From the NCBI GenBank assembly GCA_030847615.1, contig JAUMIR010000003.1:284574265-284638264 (forward strand): a stretch of 64,000 nt of DNA. Reading direction: 5' to 3'. Positions 34,896-47,149 of this stretch are shown piece by piece. The notes beneath the pieces were generated by a model that saw only the letters and a list, made by a program, of their open reading frames with translations, was not told the DNA's origin and ran no database searches. Every line of letters starts with the position of its first letter. Within the stretch, counting starts at the first letter, position 1. The position numbers and the translations under genes were made by a program. The DNA is from Gambelia wislizenii. Taxonomy: Eukaryota > Chordata > Lepidosauria > Squamata > Crotaphytidae.

Positions 34896-35194
34896 GGGGC
34901 TTATCGCATGCTGAAGAAACATGGCAGTGCAGCAGGAAGGTTCTGTCTTCCGTGCTGCTTGACCGCATGACATTGTTGTTCTTCTGGTGTTCCTTTAATT
35001 CCGACCCTATGGGAGACCGAGGTAAAACCACATCTTTTTTCTAACAGATTTTTCCAGTTAGCAAAAAGATGCAATTTTACCTCGGTCTTCCATGGGACCA
35101 GAACGAAAGAACGACGACATCATGCAGTAAGTCAGCACGGAAGACAGAACCTTACTGTGGCACTGCCACTTTTCTTTGGGACACGGTAAGCCCC
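34896..35194. mobile_element. PIF/Harbinger-like MITE, hairpin structure, TTA target duplication
   Basis: The ends are GGGGCTTATCGCATGC and, on the other strand, GGGGCTTACCGTGTCC. Flanks are TTA at 34893-34895 and 35195-35197. The interior folds back: GGTTCTGTCTTCCGTGCTG pairs with CAGCACGGAAGACAGAACC, and GACCGAGGTAAAA with TTTTACCTCGGTC. A 3-bp TWA duplication with G-rich ends is the pattern of PIF/Harbinger. No transposase is present. Confidence 0.85.
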
Positions 35195-35289
35195 TTAATC
35201 TGGATAAGATGGAGGTATTGTAGATAAAGAAATATGTTACTCCGGGTGGAGATGTACAACAGATTCTTGTACAAAAGACCAAGTTTGAA

Positions 35290-35948
35290 GCTTGGTTATT
35301 CTTCTGGGCCCAGTGCTCTTTAAGGTGCAGGAGAGGTTAGTGGCTGGGAGGAATGCCTTTATCAACTTTGTTTCAACCTGTTGAAACAGCTCCACTGGCT
35401 ATCAGTTTGCTTCTGGCCACAATTCAAAGTGCTGGTTATGACCTATAAAGCCCTATGTGGCTCAGTTCCAGGCGATTTGGTAGACCATATCTCCCTATAT
35501 GAGTCAGCCCAGACTCTGAGATAATCAGGAGAGGCCTTCTCTCAGTCCCACCATCACCACAAGCACAGTTGGTGGGGATGTAAGAGGGGCTTCTTGGTGG
35601 CTGCCTCTAGACTCTGGAACTCCATTCCCAGTGAGGTGAGAATGGCCCCCCTCCTTGTTGTCCTTCCATTGGTAGGCTAAAACATTTTTATTCAGACAGT
35701 CTTTTAAAACAGAATGTTCTTAAAGAGTGGGCTAGCAGGTGCTGTATCTTAACTGAACTGTTCTGAAGAACTTTTTATGTTTTAAATTGCATTTTGATTC
35801 TTTTAACTTGAGGTGTGAAATGTTTTAATACTATAATTGTTCAATTCTATTTTAATGTTCATTTTTTGTATGTTTTTAATTGTATTGTTCTTTTAAATTT
35901 TAAGTCACTTTGAATTCAAGTTTTGGCTGAAAGTAGAATATAAATTAC

Positions 35949-35979
<31 letters not shown>

Positions 35980-35982
35980 TTA
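35290..35982 (+). mobile_element. L2 LINE 3' fragment with (ATT)n tail
   Basis: The plus strand encodes a decayed C-terminal L2 protein end: text equivalent to L-W-P-I--R--FKVLV-T-KA-, then LWNSIPSEV-like and F-TV-F. It is followed by an AT-rich 3' UTR (GTAGAATATAAATTACT) and about 11 ATT units. Confidence 0.85.
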
Positions 35983-36469
35983 GATGCTATCATATTATTG
36001 ATGAAATATAGTATGTGATTGTTTTAATATGTTGATAATCATTAATACAGGCAACATAAATAAATACATAAGCTGGAATCCTGTTGGTGACATGTACAGG
36101 CATTGTACCTGCTTATGTCTTTTTAGGGTCATTGCAAAAAGAGGCATCCAGTACCTAGTTTGTGCAACAACTCCATGGACGTGCAACCTACCTTTTTGTT
36201 GCCAGGGCATCCCCACAGCCGTTTAGTGGCCAGGCAGTGGTGAAGGGCAGTCAGGTAGATGCCGACTGTGCTACTACAGCCAGACACCTGAAGAAGACAA
36301 GATTCTCTTGTACCTCCTGGAAATTCTCCAGAGGTGTGGGAGGATGACATTTGCTTCCTGTATCTGCCTGTAGGAACACAGCTATTTGCTGCCTGACAGC
36401 TCCTACCCTCCCTTATTCACGTAATGGTCATGGGTGGGGGAGCTCCCCAGCAGCTGAAAGCAGGTTGTA

Positions 36470-36899
36470 CAGTAGGATCCCCGTATCTGCAAGGGATTGG
36501 TTCCAGGGGGCCCTGTGGATATTGAAGTCCACGGATAATAGTGAATTCCCCAGTCGCCATTCCCGCTATAGGAGCTATCCTGGGGGCGATCCTGGGGGTG
36601 AAGGGAGAAGGGAGACAGATCTGCTCCTCCCCTCCCTTCACCCCATGTCACCATTCTAGCATGAGAGTGATCCTGGGGGCAAAGGGAGAAGGGAGGCAGA
36701 TCTACTCTTCCCCTCCCTTCACCCCCGTGTCACCATTCTCGCCACTGCAGTGATCCCAGGGAATAATCCCGGGGGTGAAGGGAGAAGGGAGGCAGACCTA
36801 TTCCTCCTCCCCTCCCTCCCCCATCAACCCCCCAATTGTCGCAATCCACAGATAATTGAATCAGCAGATGGCGAATCAGCGGATGCAGGGGTGCTACTG
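36470..36899 (+). mobile_element. Pogo/Tigger-like MITE with internal tandem repeat
   Basis: The ends are CAGTAGGATCCCCGTATC and the reverse complement of its partner GCAGGGGTGCTACTG, with TA on both sides (36468-36469, 36900-36901). The core holds three units of about 85-90 bp built from ATCCTGGGGG, GAAGGGAGAAGGGAG and CAGATCTGCTCCTCCCCTCC (positions about 36590-36830). It is related to the element at 11243-12022. Confidence 0.85.
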
Positions 36900-37579
36900 T
36901 ATGTGGATGGAGAGGTGGAGAAAGTGGAGCTATGGCTGGTGGCACTTTACATTCCATTATTATGATGCAGGATCTCAGCCACTAATAAATAAATGCAAAG
37001 GTTCAGCACCATATAGGCAGAGCCAACTTCATAGGCCCTTCACAATTGTCACTTGGCTGAGGACAGAGTTAATTATCATAAAGAGTAAAGTTCTGCCAGC
37101 ACACTTACACAGAGGTTCAGGAGGGTGAAGGAAAGCCAGCAAAGAGGGGATGGCAAAGGAAGCAGGATGGTGGCATGAAGGAGCTTTTGGCACAACCTCA
37201 AAGCCAATATATGGCCCTTTGGGTTGGGGGAGGAATGGCAAAACTTTCGTGTAAGGTGGTACTGGATAACTACATAACATTGGAGAAAGTAGTTATACTA
37301 GTGTAACTCCTAGCTATCCCGTTATAAGTCACCAACAGGATTCTAGGCCACATGGGATAAATACCCACAATTGGCCCATCTCCTATAAATGCAGTGGAAT
37401 CTTTGTCAGGTTTATTCATAATAACTCAGGTAATGTAAATGCACCCAATTCAGGTGTTAAAATATGGAAAATATCATCTTACACCTATTTTTAGATAGGT
37501 AGGTAGGTGGATCGATAGACCCGGTTCGGAAACAAACATATTTTTGTATGTATGCTGTATGTATAGAATATATGTATGT

Positions 37580-37935
37580 ATTCTATAGCCCTGTTTAAGT
37601 ATTTGAAGGGGTGTCATGTTGAGGATGGAGCAGGCTTGTTTTCTGCTGCTCCAGAGACTGGAACACGGAGCAATGGATGCAAGCTCCAGGAACAGAGATT
37701 CCACCTCAACATTAGGAGGAACTTTCTGACAGTAAGAGCTGTTCGGCAGTGGAACACACTCCCTCGGAGTGTGGTGGGGTCTCCTTCCTTGGAGGTCTTT
37801 AAACAGAGGCTGGATGGCCATCTGTCGAGGATCAAGATTTCTTGCATGGCAGGGGGTTGGACTGGATGGCCCTCGTGGTCTCTTCCAACTCTGCAATTCT
37901 ATGATTCTATGATTCAATTCTATGATTCTATGATT
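37580..37935 (+). mobile_element. CR1 LINE 3' fragment, well preserved
   Basis: This is the clearest CR1 copy: GGGTGTCATGTTGAGGATGG, CCAGAGACTGGAACACGGAG, AACATTAGGAGGAACTTTC, GTGGAACACACTCCCTCGG, GGCAGGGGGTTGGACTGG, and GCAATTCTATGATTCTATG repeats at the end. It ends about 65 bp before the exon 5 donor. Confidence 0.92.
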
Positions 37936-38002
37936 TCACACATTTGTACTATAAAATCAAGACACAGTGCATGATCTTTGACATGACTGTGATTTTTCTT
38001 AC

Positions 38003-38146
38003 CACATGCATAGCTGACATTGAGATATGTCTTCACACCAGGGGGGCATGGTCTTCCAAAGTTATGACTGTTCGCAATAATTTTACACCTCTGTTTCCCG
38101 TAACACTTCTTTGATAGTACTTCTAAAGCTGAATAGGAAAAGCAAT
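38003..38146 (-). CDS. EVA1C: EVA1C exon 5: end of second SUEL lectin domain
   Basis: The 144-nt exon encodes a split Asp followed by 47 codons, CFSYSALEVLSKKCYGKQRC through PGVKTYLNVSYAC, and one trailing base. It closes the second SUEL lectin domain. The CYGKQRC core and the closing SYAC are diagnostic of this family. The acceptor is TCTTTCAG before 38146. The donor is TGTG/GTAAGA at 38003/38002. A CR1 3' fragment ends only about 65 bp beyond the donor, so a LINE has landed close to this splice site without destroying it. Confidence 0.95.
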
Positions 38147-39680
38147 CTGAAAGAGGAAAAAATGAAAACGTATTCATGTAGAGATATCTCAGACTGGTTC
38201 ACAGAAAAGGGCTACTCCATACATGTATGCATGCAGATATTGGTGTGTTGTGACAATGAGGCCTACTTACTGCTAATGTCTCAGTAATCTGAGGATGGTG
38301 CGATGTGTGAATGTGATTACCAGGTTTATTATGTAGCCCATGGGGGCGGGAATCAAGTAGTCCTCCATTTGTTGTTGGGTTGCAGTTCCCAGCATTCCTC
38401 ACCACTGGTTCTGTTGTATAGAGCTACTGGAACCTGGAGTCCAGCAACATCAAAAGGGCCACATCTTTCCCACTCCTGATGTAGTCCCACTTAGTATATT
38501 TATGAAACAAGAAATACCGAAAGACTTGCTGCCAGATCAGAATTGATAAGCCACAATACAATCAGATGAGGTGTCTGGAGAGAATGGGTCTACCATGGTA
38601 TCTTAAAGAGGATTATAAAAAAGACAAAACTTGAAACAACGTAGCTTTAAAGAACCAACGTGTGTGATAGAAGCAGAAACAACCATGAAAACTGGACAGA
38701 AATTCCAGAAATTGCCACATGTAGGAGAGTTCAACCAAGGTGGTCAGGAGGCAGCAGGAAAGATGCTAAGAACATTGTTCATTTCCAAAAATGGGAAAGA
38801 GGAAGACCTTGTTTTTCTCTGGGGCACCTAAAGGTTCCCACAGCACAGCCAAGGCCGGCTTCAACTATAATGGGACATCAATCTTTCTGTTTCTTGACCT
38901 CTGCGGGATTTCCCCACCACCACAATTTTTAAAATACTACATCATATTCACAAGCTGCTTATCAAGAAATGGAATGCTAAAATACATAACAAAATAATAT
39001 ACATTAAAATACACCACAGCCCTTGATGCAGAAGAAGAGATTCTAGATATTTTTCTTGAGTAAAATCAGCACAGTTCAGAAGCAAGTACTAATTGGTTTC
39101 AGATTCTAAAGTGGTTATTCTAATATTTGCCTGCCTGTCATGTGAAAGGCAGTGGACTCTTTTTTCTTATCTTTCATTCACAAACCAAAGTTTTAATGAA
39201 ATTGCCATCTCTTCACTCAGTTGGTAAGAAAATAATCCTTTATCATAGGTTTCAACAATATGCTTTTCAGCAGTAATTGAACATGACTGGATCCTCTTAT
39301 TTAAAAATAAGTTATAAATATCAGTATAAGCATTTATTTCATAGGAGGCCAGAATTTATAATCGCTAGTAAGGAACCATTTGCCTTTATCCACAAACAGC
39401 TGTGTTTATCTTATACCAATCCTCACCTGCAATGAAAGTTCTCAACAAACAAAACCTAGCAGGGGGGAAAAAACATTGAAGGCACTGGTTCAATGTTGCC
39501 CAGTCTCCACTTTTTGCTTCAATAACCTCTTGGGGAAGCCATAAAATGACTATTCCACAACAAGAGTATAAGATCTCAAATTCGGACAGGTGTCAATACA
39601 TAACAGTAAAGGCAGCTCTTACAATTAATGGGACAAGGTGGAGTTGAAACCCCTGAGGGCCAACCACAGACTTGTTGGAA
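38147..39680. other. EVA1C intron 4, nothing recognised
   Basis: No exon or classified repeat was recognised. Confidence 0.4.
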
Positions 39681-39684
39681 TCCT

Positions 39685-39908
39685 CTCACACTTCACAATT
39701 ATAGTGCTACGATTCCACTTTAACTGCCATTGTTCTATTTTATGGAATCCTAGGGTTTTAAAAAAAAATTAGGGAGAGGTACAGTACTTAGAATTCTCTT
39801 CCAGAGAGCTGTAGTATCTCACCACACTACAAATCTCAGGATTCCACAGGGTGCAACTATGGCAGTTAAAGCATAATCACAGCACTATAATTGTGTAGTA
39901 TTGAAAGA
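39685..39908. mobile_element. MITE, about 215-bp family, copy 1
   Basis: Inverted ends CACAATTATAGTGCTACGATTCC (left) and, on the other strand, CACAATTATAGTGCTGTGATTATG (right) enclose TTTAACTGCCATTG, GGAATCCTAGGG and CCAGAGAGCTG, with AAATCTCAGGATTCC mirrored in the right arm. The family recurs at 61255-61478 and 62938-63145. Confidence 0.8.
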
Positions 39909-39916
39909 GCTCTGGG

Positions 39917-40274
39917 TGTCTGTTGTTGGAAGTGAAGAAGCATCAATGCTTGTTTACATCTGTGTGTGTGTTCCTGATCCGTGTTTACTTCCTGCTTGCA
40001 TGCAGAGGTCACTCCCCCCTACCCTTTGCTTCAAGAAGTTTTAGTGTTTTACAACCCTTTGTCTCACAAGCAAGAAACTAGCAACCATCATGCACACATG
40101 AGAGTCAGCCTTAGGGACTCTTTTACCCAAAGTCAGATTATTATCTCCTATCTGTCTATTTTTCCTATCTAAGATGTATTATCTGCCATAATAAATGTAA
40201 GTTCTGCTTTATAACTTTACTGGAGCATCCTGCATGTTTTATGTCCTTATTTTGTACCAGCAGCTCATGCTACA
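39917..40274 (+). mobile_element. Solo LTR with CTGGG target-site duplication
   Basis: The 358-bp insert begins TGTCTGTTGTTGG and ends GCTCATGCTACA. CTGGG flanks it at 39912-39916 and 40275-40279. AATAAA lies at 40190-40195, about 80 bp before the end, which sets the plus orientation. It has no coding sequence. The family is not assigned. Confidence 0.88.
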
Positions 40275-40279
40275 CTGGG

Positions 40280-41299
40280 GCTCTGCTGCAATCTGCTCAA
40301 TATACATAACAAAATATCCTACATCTGCAAGCTTTTATACTTTTGAACTTTTATAGAATTTCTCTGTCCAGGATGGCTAAGATGTATCCTTATGGGTATT
40401 TGTCTCTGTTTGTTCTTAGATTTGACTGAGAAGAGATGTGAAGTAACATGTTATTCAAAACTGCTTGAAAGGGCTTAGTCTTTATGTATACAGCAAGTTT
40501 CAGAGAGTAATTGTTTCATGGTCAAAATGTGCAGATTTTTAAGCAAATTGTAAAAGACAGGATAAAGACTGAAATAGCCTAACGTTGGCAATCACTTCGC
40601 GAGTGAGAACATGGTTCATTCGCTAAGCTCTTTTAATCCTCTGCCTCTCTTCTGTGATTAGTGGTTACCAGCCACTAGTGTGCCAAAATAGTGCATGGTG
40701 GTTTTAATGTCGTGGACATGCACCCAGTTGGAACTGAAAAGAGGTGGCCATCAAACCATTTCCAAAACATAGTTGTAAAATATCAGCCCTGACTTGAGCT
40801 GCTGTTTAACAGATCAGACCCTGTGAAGGAGAAGGAAAGTTCTTTGGAGGTACTAATTAGCTTTATTTTATACCTGTTTTGACATGCAAATTATTCAGAG
40901 TGGCTGCAGTCATAAATTGTGTGGTGCTTAATGAGTCTTTTCCACTCTGACAGCTTCTCCCATTTTCAGACAGATTTTGTTGTCTCTTCTTTAGTGCACA
41001 AAAGCTTTCCACTCTACAAGAACACCCAGAACAAATGGCAAAGCTACAGCTGCTCACCACACACACACACCATGGCATTCGAAGAATATAGTTGAACAGA
41101 AGAGCTCAATAACTATGCTTATTAAGCTGTATCATTTCCTTACTACCCTTCTTCTGTTTTTATAATTTTCTCTAAGTCCTAGTGCTAGAAATGTCTAGGC
41201 AAGAAATGAAAGGTGCAAGACTTTTAAGAAAGTCAAATATCAAGAAAGCATCCATTAGCGAGATATAATGCTTTTTAAAATTGTTTTTAAATATATTTA
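40280..41299. other. EVA1C intron 4, nothing recognised
   Basis: Contains a 72-codon minus-strand open frame (40863-41078) that does not match EVA1C and is not needed for the reading frame. No repeat was classified. Confidence 0.4.
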
Positions 41300-41522
41300 C
41301 AGTTGTCCCTCCATATATATGGATTTTTAAATATTCACGGCTTGAAAATATTCTTAAAAAACAATAATCCAAAAAGCAAACCTTGATTTTGCCATCTTAT
41401 ATAAGGGACATCATTTTGCTATGCCATTGCATATAATGGGACTTGTGTATTCACGGATTTTGGTATCCACAGGGTGGGGGGTGTCCTGGAACTAAACTCC
41501 AGCAAATATGAAGGGACAACTG
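41300..41522. mobile_element. Pogo/Tigger-like MITE, copy 1 of a 215-223 bp family
   Basis: Starts CAGTTGTCCCTCCATATA and ends GAAGGGACAACTG, flanked by TA. The body, CTTGAAAATATTCTTAAAAAAC, AATAATCCAAAAAGC and ATAAGGGACATCATTTTGC, is nearly the same as 62531-62745. Confidence 0.9.
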
Positions 41523-41524
41523 TA

Positions 41525-44500
41525 CTTCTTGCTTCTACCTTCCTTTCAATTGTGACATGCCTTTTAATATAAATGAATGGCAGCCAGCATCTCTACAGAG
41601 TTGCTAAAATTTCAGTCTAGAATTTGGGAGATTAAAAATGAAACATACAATTAACCCTTAGGTTCACTGGATCATTCTCTCTTTCAGCATAATTTACCCC
41701 ACAGGGCTGTTTCTGAAGATAAACTTTTGGTGATGGAAGATAATCGGGTCATTTCTAATCTGCAAAAATTCAAGCATAAGTAGCCTGAGATTTGCTTTTG
41801 CAAGTACATTTGATGCCTATGAATCACAACAATGTAAACAGAACTCAGGGTTAGTCCTCCCATGAGCCAGGGTGCATCCCTTCCCCAGTGGTGGCTCAGG
41901 AGGGTAGCAGATCTTGCAGCCCTGGCCATGCCACCCCAACAGGAACCGCAGCACTTGTTTCAGGGAGCCCTGGCAGAAGCTCTTCAATTGAAGCAGACAC
42001 TGCAGTGGGAGAATGGCCAGCATAGTTTTCCAGAGCATACACATGACCAGTATTTTGCTCTAGGTCTCCAGAACAAGCTGTTAAGTAGGCTTGCACTCAG
42101 GGGTACCACACTGGTTTTTCTTCTGCTAGAGAAAATGCTGCAACAGGAAAGCAGCCAATGCAGTGAGGGGAATTCAGTAAAAAGACAGGATCTCTAGAGA
42201 GTCAGGCAGGATTCTTGAGGTGGGAGGTGGGAGCCTTCCTCCCTAGAGCTAGGCAATGAAAGGGAAGGAGGAGGGGAAGGGGATGAGAAGGAAAAGGACA
42301 TTGTGTGTCCTTCCACCTTAGTCAGTGTGGGCTTGTCTATAGGAGGCAATAAAATGTGGATTGATGGGCAGTTAACAACAATTCGCAGCAGCTTTTGTTT
42401 GTCTCCATGGGGTTTCAAGATGCAGGCATGCAAAACCATAAGTGTTTTGTTGTTCAAAGGGGAATCAAGATGCGAGTGAATTACTCATGTTTTTATTGCC
42501 ACCAGTTGCCACTACAGAACAGTATTCTTTTTGAAAAAATAGCAAATCCAAGGTGCGGAAGTGTGATCTTCTGCTTAAATAAACAGAAAAAAAAAAGGAG
42601 GGCAAAAGCCTGTTTCATTGCTTCAGTGCACAATCACTACAGAGAAAATCCAACTTGGCAGTTCTGTGTGCTGCCTTGCCAGCAAGCTTCGTTCCCCCCC
42701 ACCCCGTACATCCGACCAATCAGCTTTTCACTTCTGTTCTTATTGGGAAAACACAGCAAAGCGAATTAGTTGTCCTAATTAGCGGGAATGTACATTTCCT
42801 TCAGAGTTTTCTTTTTACATGTTGGGAAATTCTATGAGGAGTATTTTTGCTGTATAGAGAAGTCCTGTGTGTCCCTCTGATTCAGATAATGGAACCTCAT
42901 GTACTACCCCAAGAGATCTGAACTGTCATCAGACATAACTAGTATTTGCAAATTATGTCAAATATGTATTCATGATAAACGTTGGGCTAGCCTCAATAAA
43001 AGCCCATCTTAGTGTCTGATGGCTAAACCAGTTCTGACGTCAAATGTATGATTGTATTTAACATAACTAGTTTGTTTATTTTAAATAATAACTGTCCAGA
43101 GAGAAACATCAGGATTAAGACTGTGGCATTCAGGGAGAATTTTATAAAACAAGCATCTTCCCAGAATTCCAGTGAAAATCACCCCTTCAAATATTTTTTT
43201 AAAAAAAGATCCAATACGCAAGCACATATTTAAAGTCACATCTAGTTTGGCCCTTAAGATGAACGTTTCATTGGATTACTGTTGATTGCTTAACTCTTTT
43301 CAAGCATTTTCATGTTAAGCAGCATAATTTATTGCTTTGAAAACATTTACTCTCCTAAACCATTTACCAAACTTTCTAAGGTAAGCTTAGTTTGGCACAG
43401 TAATTGGTTTCTGTTGGTCAATAAATTCTTCTGTAAATTCTGTGCCCTTTTATATATTGCTTCCAATTTGAAAAGAAAATTGTTAGTTGAAAAGACAATG
43501 TGATGAACACAAGAGAAAAGAGCTCTCTAGCTTAGCAAAGTCAAGTTAAAAACACCTGGCAGGCTACACAGTTCATAGTAGACAGGACGTAATTTTTGTG
43601 GATCATTAAGTCAAGGCAACCAAACCTCAATTTTTATTACCCTGTTTTGTGCTAACATGGATTTCCTTTATTATTTTTGCATCACTTTTATTGGAATACA
43701 TTACTATTCACTTGTATAAACTTGTTTGATTCAGCAAGGTATTCTGTTCAAACATTGTTGAGTGTATCAACCCTTCTATCAGTTGAGTAAATGTGATGTT
43801 ACACTCTCAAGCAAAAAAGTAATACACTGAATATCTGGACTTGCCCTGCCAGCAGGCACATCTTGACAGCTACCAGTGTTTGATGCTTGTTGATAGTTCA
43901 CCAAAGGATTAGGAGGGAAGAGAAAGAAAGAAGGAAAGAAACAATGGGAATGTGGCATGAAGACACCGACATCCTCAAAAGCATCAGGATGTGTGCTATA
44001 TTAATAAAGCCAGGCATCTCTTGGGTGCCAAATGAACAAGGCAGGTCAGCCCTGATGACATTTCAAGCACATCAGTCCATACTTTTTACATGCCTGGAAT
44101 CAACTCACACTGAGGACATTCCATGACTGATTTATATTCATGGTATATTGTACTGCCAGATTCAATACAGTGATTAAAGTCAAATATGTTTAATCATTAG
44201 ACAGTGGATGGCCTTGGGTAATAGGCCAAGATATTTGGAAAGTAATCTCCTTATGATTTTTGTGACATATAATTATTTATCTTCAAGAGAAAATCCCCAG
44301 GCCATTTCCCAGGCACTTCATTCTTCCTCGTATGATTTCACCTCATTTCTCCATTGTTACTACTCCTACTCTTACTCCTCCTAGTTTGGACAGTATAGGC
44401 ACAAACTCCCTTGATCTTAGGGAATACTCTCCTCTGTCCCAATTTATTTGATGCCCAGGCATTTTCCATTGGAGAGAAGGGGAACAGCCATAATAGAGTT

Positions 44501-44735
44501 GTACAAAAGTATGCAATTTGTAGAGAACATAGATCAGAGAAAATGTTTTCTTCGTCTCTAAATTAGAACCTCTAGTCATCCACTGAAACTGAAGGTGGTA
44601 GGATTATTACCATGCCCTACACCCTCTCCATACAATATCTCATAAGAAGCAATAGTAAGATGCTTTAAGGGATCTAGTAGACTGAGGTAGACGAAAAAGG
44701 TGAGGTCAAACAGAGGTCATAAAGACTTAGGAAGG
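41525..44735. other. EVA1C intron 4, nothing recognised
   Basis: AT-rich sequence without an exon or a classified repeat. Confidence 0.4.
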
Positions 44736-45480
44736 TGTCATGGAAAAGTACTAGCAGACATGCCCAAGACAGGTTTAAGCGAAGCCCCTAGTAAACAACA
44801 CCATTACGGAGGTATGTGCTAATCCCCTCTTGGGCACCCATGGCAATGAGTCACACATCACAAACAAGGGACCAAAACAACTCTTATCCCCCAGGAAATA
44901 CCCCTCTGTACCTTCCTCCTGTCCTACAATGCGAGGTTGTCATAAACTAATCAATTCCTGTCTCTCAGCCATTAAGAGCTATCAGCAGAGTTTGGGTTTC
45001 CTTTGTTTATTAGGTGGGAAACCCATATAAGCTTTGTAAGCCCCAAACAATACCACAGTGTGTCACTGTGGATAAGACCCTGCTCCTCTCTCTGCCCCCC
45101 CTGCCCTGGATCAAAAGCTTCTAGTGGCAGTCTTCTGGCTTCCTTCTGAGTCCTCCTTTACTCTCAAGACTGGTAACTATAGTCCCATCTCCCAAATCTA
45201 TTCCTCTAGCCAACCTTTCTGCCTTAACTCTTCAGTATCCTTGTGTGGTTCTTGTGAGTGTGTATTGCGTGTGTGAGTGCCTTCTGGGTTATTTTGCAAT
45301 AAAAATCATTTATTTTACTTTAACCTGGAGTTCTCTGCAGTGCATACTTGTATACACATTTGAAAAGGTCCCAAAGTTATCCACCTCTCATAGCCTTCCA
45401 TTTGAGCTATAATAATTCCGCCAGCTAATAACAGATCATGGGTGGGCTCCCCACAGATCCCCATGTATTTGGGTAACAGG
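44736..45480 (+). mobile_element. Possible solo LTR
   Basis: The stretch begins TGTCATGGAAAAG, has a TATA-like CCCATATAAGC near 45021 and AATAAA at 45298-45303 about 275 bp later, and could end at GGGTAACA. Those are the parts of an LTR in order. I found no matching target-site duplication, so the right edge is a guess. Confidence 0.4.
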
Positions 45481-46245
45481 GTTAAAGAAGGGTTAAGAAG
45501 AAGTCCTTTTTCACTATGGTACTGAGGCATTCACTACAGCAAGAAGTGCTGGCTGTTAACTTTGAAAGCTTTAAAGGGAGGTGGGACAAATTTAGGGAGG
45601 CTATAACTGGCTACTAGTCATGGTTGATATCTATTCCCTTCCATCCTTGCTTTTAGATAAAATATAGATACAAGAAATCTGATCAAGAACCTCTGCTGCT
45701 TTGTCTTTTTAGGCCCTGGGAACTAGGCCTATTTCACCAATAATTCCCACATAAGGTCTGGTTTTCTTTGAAAAACAGGTGGTTTTGAACAAGCATTGTG
45801 TAAATTAGTGACTTAGACTAGGCTGAAATGTCACTGAAGAAATGTATTCACATTGCATTCTTGGAACCAGGGCATAAACAAGTTTTGGTCAGGCTGAAGC
45901 CTTGAATCCTGTTCAACCCATGCAGAGTTAATGTTTAACTAACAGTTGAATCCTGTGATTCTTTACAATAGTTTTCCAAGTCAATGTGACCTGGCATCAC
46001 TAGGCAAAGGCTTTAGTACTTTAACATGCATGCCTTTCCAATCCTTGGTTTTCTACATTTATACAGTATTCTGCTTTCTTAACAAGAGGTATAGTTATCA
46101 TTGAAAATCCAGCAGGGAGTGGAACCAAACAAATCTGGGGCAGAAAAGAGGAAAATCTAAAATCCACAGTTGGGACAGCAGCTTTATAAGGACCAACAAA
46201 AATGCCACTGAGAGAGGACAGTCCAGAGCACTGGGAGGATTGGGA
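45481..46245. other. EVA1C intron 4, nothing recognised
   Basis: No exon or classified repeat was recognised. Confidence 0.4.
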
Positions 46246-46249
46246 AGTT

Positions 46250-46277
46250 GTTGTTATTATTATTATTATTATTATTG
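46250..46277 (+). repeat. (ATT)n microsatellite
   Basis: About nine ATT units. It is probably the remnant tail of an L2-type LINE, but no L2 body is recognisable next to it. Confidence 0.85.
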
Positions 46278-46498
46278 ATGACAACTCCCAGAATCACCTG
46301 GGCAACATGCATTTGGAGTGTTGTAATTTTATTACCTTTTAAGTTTCCATGTCCTAGGAAAGAGTCTGTGCTTATGGAGGCTAATCTGACTCCTATATAA
46401 GATGGAATTTGAAGTAGTGTTTTACTGATAGATCTTTATTGTTAGGCAGAATGAGATATTCTCTGTGATAGTTAGGATAATATACAGAGAATGCTCAT

Positions 46499-46535
46499 TC
46501 CCCCCCCCCCCCACACACAAACTCACACACAAAAA
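46499..46535 (+). repeat. C run and CA-rich simple repeat
   Basis: About 13 C followed by ACACACAAACTCACACACAAAAACAC. Confidence 0.9.
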
Positions 46536-46996
46536 CACTTACAAACAATAGCCTGCTAGATCTTTCCATCTGGCTTTTTCTCATACCAATTCTACAACAC
46601 AGGAACAGAGGAAACAGAATGGAGTGACAGGACCAAGAGGGAAGAATCCAATACTGAGGATAGATTCTGACCAAGTTTTCATGTAATCCCAGCATCTCAC
46701 ATGGTTCCTTCATTCCTGTTTCTTGAGTAAAGTGGAAGGAGCCACGCCAATGCCAGTATTAGCAAACCTGAGCTAACATTGATGTTCTGTTAGAATATAC
46801 ATGATTGCATAGCAAATATTTTTTTTCTGAAAAAACTTTAATCATTAACAGATCTGAAGATTTCTATATCTTCCACTATCTTTTTTTTTGTTTTTTCCTT
46901 TATTTTTCTCATATATTTTCGTATATTGTTAAAAATCTATTATAAAATTTATTTTTAAAAAATATAACTGATTTGAAGAGGGCTTGGTCAACCTAC

Positions 46997-47149
46997 CAAA
47001 CTGGGGGAGGCGGCCCATTGACATAGAGCAGATGTCCTTCTCATGTGCTGATCTACCATATGAAGCAGAATAGATGTTAAGGAATTTTGATTCTTTACAG
47101 TGGAGTTTCAGTTCTTCATTTTCACACACTGATCTTGTTTTATATTCAG
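46997..47149 (-). CDS. EVA1C: EVA1C exon 4: start of second SUEL lectin domain
   Basis: The 153-nt exon encodes a split Thr, then EYKTRSVCENEELKLHC, KFLNIYSASYGR and so on to GRLPQF, with a final G for the next split codon. It opens the second SUEL lectin domain; the CENEELKLHC segment parallels CDGEQLRLQC of the first domain, as expected for tandem lectin repeats. The acceptor is TTTGTAG before 47149. The donor is TTTG/GTAGGT at 46997/46996. Both sides are phase 1. The intron downstream of it (38147-46996) carries a clean solo LTR and several DNA-transposon remnants. Confidence 0.94.

Noticed and set aside
40863..41078. Minus-strand open frame of 71 codons between EVA1C exons 4 and 5
   Set aside because: It does not resemble EVA1C, and exons 4 and 5 join in phase without it. 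No repeat or domain match was recognised.
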